64,000 nucleotides of DNA from Arenicola marina (lineage: Eukaryota > Annelida > Polychaeta > Arenicolidae). The stretch is from the NCBI GenBank assembly GCA_964019135.1, contig OZ025257.1, forward strand, positions 26,520,352 to 26,584,351. Reading direction: 5' to 3'. Within the stretch, counting starts at the first letter, position 1. Each line of letters begins with the position of its first letter. The notes under the pieces were generated by a model. It did not search any database. It was given only the letters and a program-made list of their open reading frames with translations, and was not told the origin of the DNA. The position numbers were made by a program, and so were the translations under genes. Shown one piece after another: positions 46,720-59,009 of this stretch.

Positions 46720-48691
46720 ATATCAGGCGCCAACAAGAAAAGTTCTCCACAACGGGAGAATATCGCAGCTAGCAAGTGACGCCGGGACATTGCAAGAGCC
46801 CGGGCGACGCCACCGACGCACCAGCGGGTCTATTTGGCTTCAGGCGCGGCCCCCCTGAGCTCCTTCAGGTATTCCAGTTCCTGTGTGTACCGGGAGGTCG
46901 TCTGAGACTGGGCACCGTCCACCGGGAGCAGCGCTCCCGAGATGAAGGACGCGGCGTCCGAGGCCAGGAAGGCGATGGTCTGGGCCACCTCCTCGGACTC
47001 CCCGGAGCGAGCAAGTGGGTGGGTGGCGGCCGACCACAACCAGTACTACGTACGGAGAAAAGGCTCTTAAAGGGGCTATTACAACAACATGTGTACAGGC
47101 TTTTACAAATGTTATTCCAACATAATTTATACAGGCTTAAAAATATGTCATTGCATCAAAATGTATACAGGCTTTTAAAGATGTCATTACAACAACATGT
47201 AAACAGGCGTTTAAAGATGCTACTACAACATGTAAATATGCGACTTTGGGGAGCGAAACATCTTATTGTTGTTGCCATCTGTAAATCGATACAAAGTACC
47301 ATACTCGGGGATTGAACCCATAACTCGACGGTCAAAATTCCGATTGCCGACTGAGTGAGCTGGGTATAGCTTAGTGGCCGATCGTGTTCGAAGGTTCCTA
47401 CTTGTCTACTTACAAAATCCTCACAATATGAATGGTTAACGATGTGAAGATATGCCCAATTTTCAAATAAAAATGTAAAAATGTCCCCCCACCTAGATGT
47501 CTTTAGACTTTTTTTCTGTCGTTCTAGGTCATGTGTAGATACTATCCCCACAAAAAGAAATTGTGTTGCACTTTGTTCCAGGTCTACCCCATGTGGTGCT
47601 AGAATGACCGAACTAGATAGGCATCCACAATACTGGTTGTGACGACTTGCTCGCCACAGTCATAATCATCGTTCAACGTTACTTTTACATCTATCGTTAA
47701 TTCTTTGGTCCAAATAAACTGAAGAAACAACACTGCAGGTGCGGATCAAGAACCCTTTGTCAAAATCCTGGATTCGCGCCTGTCGTCAGCCTCCCCCCCC
47801 CCCCCATCCCCCTCTTGACGAATTGCTGAATCCGTGCCCGTGGCTGCGCTGTGTGAGAGTCAAGTTCCCGTTCTCTGGGTGTTCCCAACAACAATTTTTC
47901 ATTCGCCGCCATGTACATTTCCGTCGTCTAGACGCTATAACCATATATGGACCACACAAATGGCGGGAAGGGTTTCAGGCGTCCACAAGTATCCGCATTC
48001 AAACAATAATATCGTACGTAGACCGGGTAGCTCAGTCAGCAAAGTGGCGAACTCCGAAATTTTAAGGTTGTGCAGATGAGGTTTGTGTTGCCATTGCCCC
48101 CCAGCGGTGCACTATTATACAAATCTGGGTGCCTTGATGCTTGAGAGAGCGAACAAAAACGATGCCCCTATAGAGCGGATATTTATGACGAAAAAGATAA
48201 CTTACCACAAATGAGCGGATATGGAGTGGATATTGAAAAACTTGCCGCGAAAAAAAGCGGAGCGGAGCTTGGCGGTAACATGCCCCGACACAGCGGAATT
48301 GATGATTAGTGATGCTAAGACTAATCGAAATCCTAGTTCTGGCTTGTCGCTTGTTTACGTTTTGTTGAAATAGTAACTTTTAACAATCGTTAAACCTAAA
48401 GACACTGCATCGCCTGGTCACACCAATAATTTGGGTGCGTAACTCATAACACATGAGGATCTACTTGCCTGTTCCATATCACCCTGGTTTATCCCGGCCT
48501 TTTGGTGGATCGGCGTTTTGATGGTACCGGGGCTGACAACATAAAATATGCACCTCATGCGAGATATTCGAAAGATCCGTACAAAACCAACATTAAAACG
48601 TATAATTCCTACTCATTACCGGGTTCAAGCGACATTTTATGACAACTTTGCGCCTAGAAGATAAAACAAAACGTTTTGGTTAATAATATAG
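46720..48691 (+). repeat. segmental duplication, copy A, right part
   Basis: Aligns with 60520-60570 and then with 62087-64000, including two SDR exons, the tRNA-like segments and the poly(C) run. It stays alignable to 48691, where the window end cuts copy B. Confidence 0.93.
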
Positions 48692-51600
48692 CCATGGCAT
48701 TGCTGATTGAGATGAAAGCGTTTAATAAAACGACTGCCAGCTCTATAATACGTTATTACAATTGTACTCACTTCACCGCGTTAACCCGGACACCAAACGA
48801 GCCCAGCTCTGCAAAAACAAAGTACCGATGGTTATTTGTTACATATAGAAGTTTTTTTCATAGACTTTTAGTGTAAAATATGATGAGAACATACACTCTA
48901 AACACTGGCTATTATGACGTCGGAGTCATAAATTCCCATATAATGGCAGATAAACGTAACGGTAGAGAGCACCGTCAGCGGACAGGGCTTTCGATCGACG
49001 TGCCAGACTTCAACTGGTTCCAGGGGTGGGTTTACATGGCATTCAAGGTATTTTCCCAATAGCTTCCGTGGCACGGCTTCATCCCCATGCGCACAATTGT
49101 ACCACAAACACAGACCCACTCAGACACAGTTTGGTAAATGTTATAGTCTTACAGAGAAGACTCAATGACGCAATAGCTTGTTTGAATTCTATGATCTTAA
49201 CCGTGGTATATCCGCTTAATGATTACCGATCTTACACACCTATCATTCGATCTGGTTATACCATTGATACACGAGGATGAGCAATAAGACTTTGGACCCG
49301 TAGGCTTATAGTATCAGAACAGATATAATCTGATAACGGATAACATGACAATTCGTCACGGTGGGCATATATAAGGTGAAAACATAACAATCATCATTGT
49401 ATGTGAAGATAAAATCTGATAGCAGAATAATCGTCATTGTGGGCAATATAATGTGATATCAAAAGCATTAACTTTGTATGAAGATATAATGTGATAACAG
49501 ACCGATCTTCACCCTGGTCGATATAATATGATACCAGAATGCCCATCTGTAGCTTGATGGGCAGGTAGCGTGACCCCGGGGTAGTAATGTATGACGTCAT
49601 TAGGTCATGGATATATATACCTATAGCCAGACAGGAAGTCAACATGTCCAGGGCTGCCTTCGAAACACAATACGACGTCAAGGCGGAAAACTGTAACATC
49701 AGATATCTCTTCATTAACTGTTCAAGTCCATTAACGCCCCTTATTACAGTCTGTTGGTCATGGTGTTATTTACAGAGACAGTAGAAGAAATGCAACATAT
49801 ATTGTACGTCATACTAAAGTTGTCAGTGCAACACATTAATCTCATACTGCAATCAAACATTGTGCAAAGAGAAACAGAGGCTAACAAACTTTACGCAAGC
49901 ATTTTATTATTAAAACTCACTATTCCAATACTGCGTAGACAGATTGAAGAGACATTTTAGTATCGTAACCACTAACGTAACTGTACAGCGAGAGGAATAT
50001 CATATTGGTTCAGAGAGCCCCATCAGTCCCAATGGGTATAATAGATCATAATATAATTGTATATCCGGTGGATGTAACTAATTACGCACCGCACGTAAAC
50101 TGGCGTTGCTGGATACATTCACGACACACCCTGAAATAATAACATATGAAGTGTTAATTAGTGTGGCGCTCAAATGCTTTCATATATAGTGATACATAGG
50201 CATTTTCCTCGTACTGATTTAGAAATCGTACCAGAGCCAACTTCTTTAGCTCTTGCCTCAAATACGAGACGAAGATTACACAAGTAAAAGATTCTCGCGA
50301 AAAGGTGAGTATTCAATTGAAGGAATCAAGAATGTTGTGTTAAGAAGAATAAGTTCCTTCACAATCACACGTCCATGAAGTATGTATGGTCAAGCAGTAG
50401 TTGTCCGACGTATGAATATTTATGTTTGATGGATGGCTTTACCTTTGTTTTTCTTGAGATGGGGGATCGCCATCTTACACAACTGTGCGACCGATCGCAG
50501 GTTAACGGCCATAATCTGATCAAATTCTTCCATAGTCACCGTCTCCAAGCAACCGATGGAGCCCTGACCGGCGTTGTTCACCTAGGCACAGAATTACTGA
50601 CAGTCAGGGCATCAGCACATACAGTCAAGCCGATGACTTCGGTCCAAAATGTCTGAATCACTAACTAGAATCGCTATAACCATATGTCAGAATCGCTATG
50701 ACCATATGTCACAATCGCTATGACCACATGTTAGAATCGCTATAACCATATGTCCCAATCGTTATGCCCATATGTCCCAATCGCTATGCCCATATGTCCC
50801 AATCGCTATGCCCATATGTCCCAATCGCTATGCCCATATGTCCCAATCGCTATGCCCATATGTCCCAATCGCTATAACCATATGTCAAAATCGCTATAAC
50901 CATATGAGCCTCGCTATAAGCAAATGTTCTAACCCGGCGTTACAACCTAGATATTTGCTGTAATCTACAGGCTTGGCATGCATTACAGGCAGGCGTTATG
51001 ATCGCAATCGCATAGATTGCTGTCGCCCAGTAAACTCGCGCTATTATATGACTATTATTTGCTGATTGCCATACCAATTACTACGCTGATTTCTTACAAA
51101 CACTTAGCAGTAGAATGACGAGAAATTCCCCAGTGATTCGCTCATATGGGGCACCAGGGCGAGGTGGGCAGTTATGATCCAATAGCCGTGGGAGCGCGTC
51201 ATGATATACCAGTGAAGTCAGCGTTAATTAGACGGGATGTCCGGGAATACCCCAATCTGGCACATTGGCCTCCCGTGACATTTCGTTACGCTTTATGTTG
51301 CATCGCTCGCCAGTTTTGGGCGACATTTTCCTCTTTACTGACCAGAATGTGGAGGGTTCCGAAGTGGCTCAACGTCTCCTCCATCAGCCGCGTGACGTCC
51401 TCGGTCTTGGCCAGGTCGGCGGTGATGGCAATGAGCTGTGGGAGGGTTAGGGGGGGGAGGGGAGGAGGAGAGGCCCAGTTAAGATATCATTTATTACAAA
51501 GCCAACGGAAAAAAAATCAAGTTTCATTACGGACATTGCTGCTTCATGAATGGACATTGTAGTACAACACATGGTGATCACATGGTTAATAGGTTAATAA

Positions 51601-53467
51601 TGTGTCCAGCAATAGTCGGCTTCCTGTCTGATCACCAAGACCAACACGTAAGTTATTCACTGGTGGGCGACCTACCTGGTCATCTGTCAGACCGAACGCC
51701 TTGCATTTATCTGCCACCTTGTCTAGTTTAGCCTTGTCTCTGCCGTGAATGGCCAACCGACAGCCGAGCTTGGCGAACAGCAGGGCTGTGGCCTCTCCGA
51801 TGCCGGAGCTAGAACCTGCCAGGGTTTAGCTTTTGTTTTTATCGACATTGCAATATACAAAGGCTATAACAACGTCACAATCGTCATAACAATGTCACAA
51901 TCGCTATAACCATGTCACAATCGATATATCCATGTCACAATCGCTATAACCTATGTAACATTCGCTGTAACCCATGTCACAATCGCTATAACAACGTCAC
52001 AATCGCTATAACCAGGTCACAATCGATAAAACCATATGTCACAATCGTTATAACAATGTCAGAATCGCTACCACCTTGTCACAATCGTCATAACAATGTC
52101 GCAATCGCTATAACCATGTCACAATCGCTATAACCTATGTAACATTCGCTGTAACCCATGTCACAATCGCTGCAACCTATGTAACATTCGCTGTATCCCA
52201 TGTCACAATCGCTATAACAACGTCACAATCGCTATAACCATGTCACAATCAATAAAACCATATGTCACAACCGTTATAACAATGTCAGAATCGCTACCAC
52301 CTTGTCACAATCGCTATAACCATGTCACAATCGCTATAACCATGTCACAATCGCTATAACCATGTCACAATCGCGACAACCATGTCCGGAACAGATTGAG
52401 CAAAAAGGGCTGACATCGCGAGAATTCGCCTGCGAGATCTCAGGCACAGTGCGCGATATGACGATTGGTCAGCTTTCACATGACGCTCATGTGGGGAGGT
52501 ACTCCTAAAATCTGTCATTTTGATTAATCACATCATAGGGAGATGCTATGCAAATGTTCGTCCCGATTCAACAAATTTTGAAGTTGCGTCCCCTGTGTCA
52601 CGTGACACATTTTTCGACTGCCAACCAATCAGATTCATCTCGCTGACTGATGTCAGCCATTTTGGCTCAATCTGTTCCGGAGTTGGTTGTTGTCGTTGCA
52701 TAATTCTTTATTTGTCGCGACTACACGGCAGTACAGGTCTCGTTTACTTACTGATGAAATAAATAAATTACTTAGATATCGGAATTAGGCATTTACGGGG
52801 CCCGTCAAGCGCGGTAAAGGTGCGACATTGGGATTTGAAGCGGGTGCCTGTCGCTCAGTTCCAGCGAGAGTTGGACACCTTGTGTCTTCAGTATGCGTTG
52901 TTGGGGGCTCCTACCCCCCCTCCCCCTGGCCTCCCCCCTCCACTGATTTACTGTGCCTGTGGTAATCGCTATAACCATAAAAATATCGCAGCAAGCAAGG
53001 GTTATTACCGGCCGTTAGAGCCGATAGATCTACACTGTAATCAATGGGCTAAGTATGTACTACAAGATTGCGTTATGATGAGTGTTACAACCATGCATAT
53101 TGCCCGCTCTGTTGCATGGCTACAATCGCAAGCGATAACATAACTGTGACGTTGGTTGCATATCCATAGCCATGCACTTATGCTCTTACCATGTGTTCGA
53201 ACCACATGTGATCGCCTTACATTATAACTGTAGAATATAAGCAAGGCTCAGTTGCACCCAAATACAGCATTATACATTAATTTTATAAAGTTTTCTCGTA
53301 AAAACATATGCTTTCACAACACAATAATCCCTAACATATCCAGGGACCGCTGTTCCGGCGGCTGATTAAACGTTATTAAATGACATATATAAATCCATAA
53401 TACCCACCTACATGGGTAGCGGATACTTACCGGTGATTAGGGCTATCTTTCCTCGTAGGCTTTCCAT
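46830..53467 (-). CDS. classical short-chain dehydrogenase/reductase (SDR), copy A, eight exons seen
   Basis: Exons in transcript order: 53467-53431 (ATG), 51815-51676, 51435-51343, 50581-50443, [one exon not found], 49690-49621, 48808-48772, 48532-48469, 47045-46830 (TAG). Motifs: cofactor loop TGSSSGIG, NNAG, catalytic YCVSK, then VNAVNPGTIKTP and the C-terminal [21 protein letters not shown]. All visible junctions keep phase, except across the gap where the segment with the catalytic serine (usually a GxIVNxSS strand) should lie between 50443 and 49690. The intron after 48469 uses a GC donor (CAG|GCAAGT). The family reduces or oxidises small carbonyl or alcohol substrates with NAD(P)(H); the substrate cannot be told. 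Two introns carry 20-22-bp arrays near their acceptors. Confidence 0.85.
47300..47381 (-). repeat. tRNA-like SINE segment
   Basis: The minus strand carries AGCTCACTCAGTCGG and GGGTTCAATCCC at A-box/B-box spacing. It is present also in copy B (about 62605-62690), so it predates the duplication. It lies in the last SDR intron. Confidence 0.5.
50655..50910 (+). repeat. 22-bp tandem repeat, about 11 units
   Basis: Units of the type AATCGCTATGCCCATATGTC + CC, in the SDR intron 75 bp upstream (transcript sense) of the acceptor at 50582. Confidence 0.9.
51855..52390 (+). repeat. 20-bp tandem repeat, about 26 units, same family as 50655
   Basis: Units of the type TCACAATCGCTATAACCATG with length variants, starting about 40 bp from the acceptor of SDR exon 51815-51676. 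A single stray unit occurs at 52965 in the same intron. Confidence 0.9.
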
Positions 53468-53709
53468 CGTGGTCTAACCGTTATAATGATGTGGGAAGAA
53501 CAGGTTCACTGGTGGTGGGTGTCAAACGTCAGGACTGGGGTGGCGTCGAACGTTCGTGTGATGTTATCTCTGTGATGTCGCCGGTAATCAAGTGGCCTAA
53601 TGACCTAGTTAAGACGCATTTTTACGGTAAAGGTTTATTTCATACTGCTGGCCTTCGGCCCATGGTACAGCATATATACAGAGTATGATATTAACACAAT
53701 TAACGAGAA

Positions 53710-55470
53710 CAGCTTTGTGAAAATCGATTACGGAGATTTGTTGCATGGTAGATGAAGTTTCCCAATTCTGCTAGCTTAGTAGGGTTCTTTGTTTTCAGTA
53801 TATTTATAAATATTTGCTTAGTGCAATTGGAGGCGTACCTTAAGTATTTATTTCGCTGGTCATTATATAAGTTAGAGATACAGAGGAAATGATATTCATC
53901 TTCCACATATCCTCAGGCCATTTATATTACAATATATACATATCCGGTCACACCTTGAAACGTTTTCGTATCTTCCTGTTTCTATGGCAAGTGTGTGATT
54001 TGAGCATCTAAATCTAGTAATAGCTATACGATGTTTCGATATAGGTACATCAATGAGATATTTTTCTCGTTCGAGTAAACTCTTGTATGTTGCATAGGTA
54101 TCTAGCTTGGTGGATTCATGAATGTTGCTCGACCACTCCTGTTGGTAACAATCTCTTAATCTTTGTTTAAATTCTGACATAAAGAGTTGTGCATTGCCGA
54201 CACTCTGTGACATGTAAACGTGTCCAAAACCGTACCTGAATAATATACGCTTCACATGAGTCGCCCAATTTTCTCTCCCATTTCCGTCCATTTTGTATAA
54301 CATAAAGTAACAGCTCTTTGGAATGCGTTCGTCCCCCATATTAAGTAGTTTTAACCAAATGATATAACCTTTTGGTAACATGTGACAAATATAGGGTAAC
54401 GACCGCATTCACCCAACACGGCTGCCGTTGTTGTTCTTGAGGAAACCCTAAGTAAATATTTACAGAAATTTAAATGGACTATTTCAATATGATCATAACG
54501 TTTATAGCCCCAAACTTCTGCTCTATACGTAATAGCCGACAGGACCATTTTATCGAACAACTGGAGAGCAATGTCGACAGACAGGCCATTACAATTAGCT
54601 ATTAGGCGTTTTATAACGGCATTTGCTTTCAATCCCTGCGCCGCAAGTGTCTTTGTTGCCTGTAACCATGTTAATCTGCTTGAGAATACAATGCCTAGAT
54701 ACTTGTAGAACGGGACTATTTCTATATGTTGCCCTTCAAAATGCCACTTTTCGTTACGTTCCACAATTCCTCCGTTTCTGAAAACAACAATTTTGGTTTT
54801 ATCCATGTTGACTTTCATTCCCGATGACTCACAATACTTCTTCAATACATCAATTTGTTTCTGGAGTCTACCGACCAGATCGGCGAATTGGGCTAAATCG
54901 TCATATAATAACATAAACAGATTTGAATTATTTTCATCTAAATAAACCCCGTCACAACCGCTTTCTCTACACATTTCAACGAATTGATTTAAATATATAA
55001 CAAAGAGTAAAGGACTCAGCTTACAACCCTGTCTAGTTCCAGTGCTGCATTTGAAAAATTCTGTCAGACCATCTTTTGTTTGTCCACAACTTGAGAGCTT
55101 CATATACATAGATTTCAGGATTACCATGATTTTACCATGCATTCCCTGCTTGATTAATCTGCAAAAAAGATGTGCGTGAGGCACGCGGTCAAATGCTTTT
55201 GAGAAATCTATGAAAATACAATAAAAAAAAAAAATAAAAAAAAAATCTCCCACCTGGTTTGTTTAAATATTTCTGTGTCACTGCATATAAGCTATATATG
55301 TGCTCTATCGTAGTGCAACCCGATCTGAAGCCATTTTGTTCATCAACCATTTTTACGGTAGACGGTGAGGGAACGTGTGTGTGTGGGTGTTGGGTGGGCG
55401 GGTGGGGGTGGGGGTAGCGATGTATGGCACCCCATGATGTTCCGCACGCAGAATGCTGGGTTCTATCAAT
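53710..55470 (-). mobile_element. non-LTR retrotransposon (LINE) ORF2 fragment, frameshifted
   Basis: Conserved blocks in order: VDEQNGFRSGCTTIEHIYSL (about 55350), FIDFSKAFDRVPH, GTRQGCKLSPLLF, the catalytic region LLYDDLAQFAD, YLGIVFSSRLTW, then a C-terminal domain with ITRFRCSNHTLAIE, CIYCN and EDEYHFLC. These mark a CR1/RTE-like reverse transcriptase. A T/A slippage tract at 55224-55246 disturbs the frame between the first two blocks. Further frameshifts lie near 54405 and 53915. The catalytic motif lacks the residue between Tyr and Asp-Asp. No 5' endonuclease region is present. Confidence 0.9.
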
Positions 55471-55479
55471 CTTTCTCAA

Positions 55480-56624
55480 TCAATGTCATAAATATCACTT
55501 AGATTGAAAGTTTAAAGTGAAGATTTCAAACTGAAATTATAGTAATCTATAAACTATTGTAAATAACTATATTACCCAAGTCGTAATTAATTATTCACAG
55601 GCCCTCGTTTACTGCGCTCCATAAGGTCAAACAAGTGAATGAAACCTCCAGCTGCCAGTTTATCTTGATTAGTTTATCGTCTTGTATAGGTCACACGTTA
55701 TCATATCGGCCACCTGTCGAAAACCACGAACTTTATCTTGTTACTACATGGATGTTCTTCTCAGAATAAAGCGGCCCACTTCTCTCACGGTCAGCACTAT
55801 GCTATCACGTTGTTCTCGGTTCGTCCGTACCCCTAGCGCTAGGGTGGTGGTGGGGGGGGGGGGTGGGGGGGCTATGGGGGAGATATATATAAAGATAAGG
55901 ACGGCGCTTCTTGATATTTCTTATCGCGGCAGGTTGAATATTACTATATATACCGCGCGTCTGTCTGGTAAACGTATGTGTTTGTAAGCAAGTCGTTGGC
56001 CCGATAGCACATAGTTTCCGGCTTCCAATGTCTATAGCGTCTATAGGGCTATACATTTCTCGCGATCGGGCTGCGAGACTTCAGTTTTGGGGACAAACAA
56101 ACACACGTGCTCTATGTTGAAGTATAGGCAGCTATAAGTCAATTTCTTTCCAGATTTATTCTAAAGACTATGAGTACCATTTCATTAAACATGGCTATGG
56201 GAGATATACGTTAAAATATTTGGAGTCGATGAAGCGCAGAACTTTGTGAATGAATATACAAGGAAAAATCCGTCTTCAAGCGTTGCGTTGCGTTGCGCCA
56301 ACGTTGTCACCGGGGCGAATCCGTGTGACGTCATAATGCCTCGTTTTCGTAGGAAATGCGAAAAAAACGTTAGTTTCTCAGTCGTATTGTCCCGTCGTAA
56401 CAAATATTCGTCATTGCGATGGCGCAAACGAATACAAAATATTTCATCTATCCGTTTTGCGAAGCTATATTTCTTAAATATTTTAAATGATAGCGTTAGG
56501 TCTTCGGCAATGGACCCACCCCTCGGCGCCTGGCTTTTGCGCAGGTAGTCTGGTTCCCAGTCTCTCTCTTTGCGTAACATAGACGTCACGCCTACGTCAC
56601 AGATAGTCAGGATACCAGTGTATC
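55480..56624. other. intergenic, no gene seen
   Basis: Includes a poly(G) run at 55849-55869. The ORFs at 56185-56589 overlap on both strands and show no domain. Confidence 0.4.
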
Positions 56625-58034
56625 CAATGTCTGGCGCTTGACGTCTGGCGTCCAGTATCTAGCATCTAGCCTCTAGCCTTAAACGTGTACCCTTTATAGC
56701 GTCTAGCCTCTGGTGGGTTGTTTATTCAGGACGCTTTGACCAATTCTGGTCCTAACACGTCAATGGGACAAGGAAGGGAAAAGCCGAGCCATGTCCCCGG
56801 GATAACCCCCTAATCTTTGCGAAGAGGGACATTGGATCATAATCCTGCGAACACACAGACATGGCCACAGCGGGACTCGAACCACGCATGCACGTGCCGT
56901 TAGGCTCTCAGGTGGCAAGAGCGCCCATTGCGAACGCTCTAACCCACTGAGCTATTGGGCGGCCCCTCTCTAGCATATGGCGTCTAGCGTGTAGCCTCGA
57001 TAGTGTCTGGCATCTAGCGTCCAGTGTATAGTGTCCAGCGTACAGTGTCTAGCGGCCGGCGTATGTCGGCCAGCGTATAACGTTCAGCGAATAGCGTTCA
57101 GCGCATAGCTCATAGCCAAAGATATTAGTAAACTTTGGTATAGCGTATAGGGTCCAGCGTATAGCGTCCAGCGTATAGCGTCCAGCGTATAGCGTCCAGC
57201 GTATAGCGTCCAGCGTATAGCGTCCAGCGTATAGCGTCCAGCGTATGGTTTCCAGCCTATAGCGTCCAGCGTATATCGTTCAGCGTATAGCGTCCAGCGT
57301 ATAGTGTCCAGCGTCCAGCCTATAGCCTCCAGCGTATAGCGTCCAGCGTATGGCGTCCAGCCTCCAGCCTATAGCCTCCAGCCTATAGCGTCCAGCGTAT
57401 AGCGTCCAGCGTATAGCGTCCAGCGTATAGCGTCCAGCGTATAGCGTCCAGCGTATAGCGTCCAGCGCATAGCGTCCAGCGTATAGCGTCCAGCGTATAG
57501 CGTCCAGCGTATAGCGTCCAGCGTATAGCGTCCAGCGTATAGCGTCCAGCGTATAGCGTCCAGCGTATAGCGTTCAGCGTATGGCGTCCAGCTTATGGCG
57601 TCCAGCTTATGGCGTCCAGCGTATATCGTCCAGCGTATGGCGTCCAGCGTATAGTGTCCAGCGTATGGCGTCCAGCGTATGGCGTCCAGCGTATGGCGTC
57701 CAGCGTATAGCGTCCAGCGTATGGCGTCCAGCGTATAGCGTCCAGCGTATAGCGTCCAGCGTATAGCGTCCAGCGTATAGCGTCCAGCGTATAGCGTCCA
57801 GCGTATAGCGTCCAGCGTATAGCGTCCAGCGTATGGCGTCAAGCGTATAGCGTCCAGCGTATAGCGTCCAGCGTATAGCGTCCAGCGTATAGCGTCCAGC
57901 GTATAGCGTCCAGCGTATAGCGTCCAGCGTATAGCGTCCAGCGTATAGCGTCCAGCGTATAGCATCCAGCGTATAGCGTCCAGCGTATAGCGTCCAGCGT
58001 ATAGCGTCCAGCGTATAGCATCCAGCGTATAGCG
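56625..58034 (+). repeat. 14-bp satellite array with a degenerate left flank
   Basis: GCGTATAGCGTCCA repeats nearly perfectly about 60 times from 57130 to 58034; the flank 56625-57130 has shorter, diverged TCTAGCGT-type units. The long minus-strand ORFs (57369-57965) only reflect the 42-nt (3 x 14) reading cycle. Confidence 0.95.
56712..56966 (-). mobile_element. tRNA-derived SINE inserted in the satellite flank
   Basis: The minus strand starts GGGGCCGCCCAATAGCTCAG, with A-box TAGCTCAGTGGGTTAGAGCG and B-box GGTTCGAGTCCCGC, and ends GCGTCCTGAATAAACAACCC. Satellite-like units lie on both sides. Confidence 0.85.
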
Positions 58035-58035
58035 G

Positions 58036-59009
58036 AAATATTGTTAAGTCACTTTTTTTTGGCCAATTTGGTACATCTTGTGTGGCAAAGTGTGCCTTAA
58101 AGTAATATATTCTGTTATTGTTTGTATTACCAACCTCTTCTCCATGTAAAATAAGTATATTCTGCCTTGAATTTAAATCCTGAAAGCCGGTGGGCTATCC
58201 GTAGAGAAGCAAATTTATTCACCGAAGCAAAAGTTGGTGGCCGCCTTATATTCCTGCGCGCCTGTTCGCTGTTCAGTATTCTGTGTGATGCCGATATAAG
58301 AAAAACGCGCAGTTTCATGTTGAAATTGTTGTTTTTCAAACTCAAAGAGATATAAAATATATGCATCACAATTTTGAGATACGTTTAGTCTTGATTCTAA
58401 AATGTGAAAAATCTAAGATGGCGCATGTAAGTAGGCTGCTTTAATTTCCAGTGTATAATGCGTCATCAAAATGCGCACATTACGTCATATGTTTAGCTTT
58501 TAACACCAACACATCGGCTTCTCATAGAGTTAACATTCATACAGTGAGACAATATGTCCAGAACGTTTTTCCAAAAATAATTGGAAAATCATAATGTAGA
58601 TGAAAAATTGCTGGATGAGCAGCTTTAAGTTGGTCTTCGGTTTCGCCTTCGCAAGTTGCAGCTAGTGCCGCCTAGCGTCATATATTGATGCCCTCGTAGC
58701 CGTTTCCTCGCTGCGTGACATGTTTTACCGTTCTTTTCACCTCAGTGCGCAGCCACAGTTCAACAAACTTACTTAGGTTTAATCGACTCAAGGATAATTT
58801 GACAATTTGTTACCCTCGACTCATCATTCTAACAGGTGAATGACTGACTAGCTGGGACTCTCTGACAAAAGGAACATTTCGAAGTTACAGGCGTTTATCC
58901 AGGATCGGAAACCTGCTAAGACTTATTGCTATGTCTAACTCTAACGTCTAAGACTAAGTAACTAGTAAATAACCAGGTAGGCCTAGGCCTTGGCGCAAGT
59001 GTCCCCAAG
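58036..59009. other. intergenic, no gene seen
   Basis: AT-rich single-copy-looking sequence. ORFs at 58127-58369 overlap on both strands without a domain. Confidence 0.4.

Noticed and set aside
46840..47037. Alternative-frame minus ORF within the SDR last exon, and its twin at 62115-62357
   Set aside because: Shadow frames; the SDR frame has the family motifs and correct phase.
57369..58021. 198-codon minus-strand ORF of LYAGRYTLDAIRWT repeats
   Set aside because: It is the 14-bp satellite read in a 42-nt cycle.
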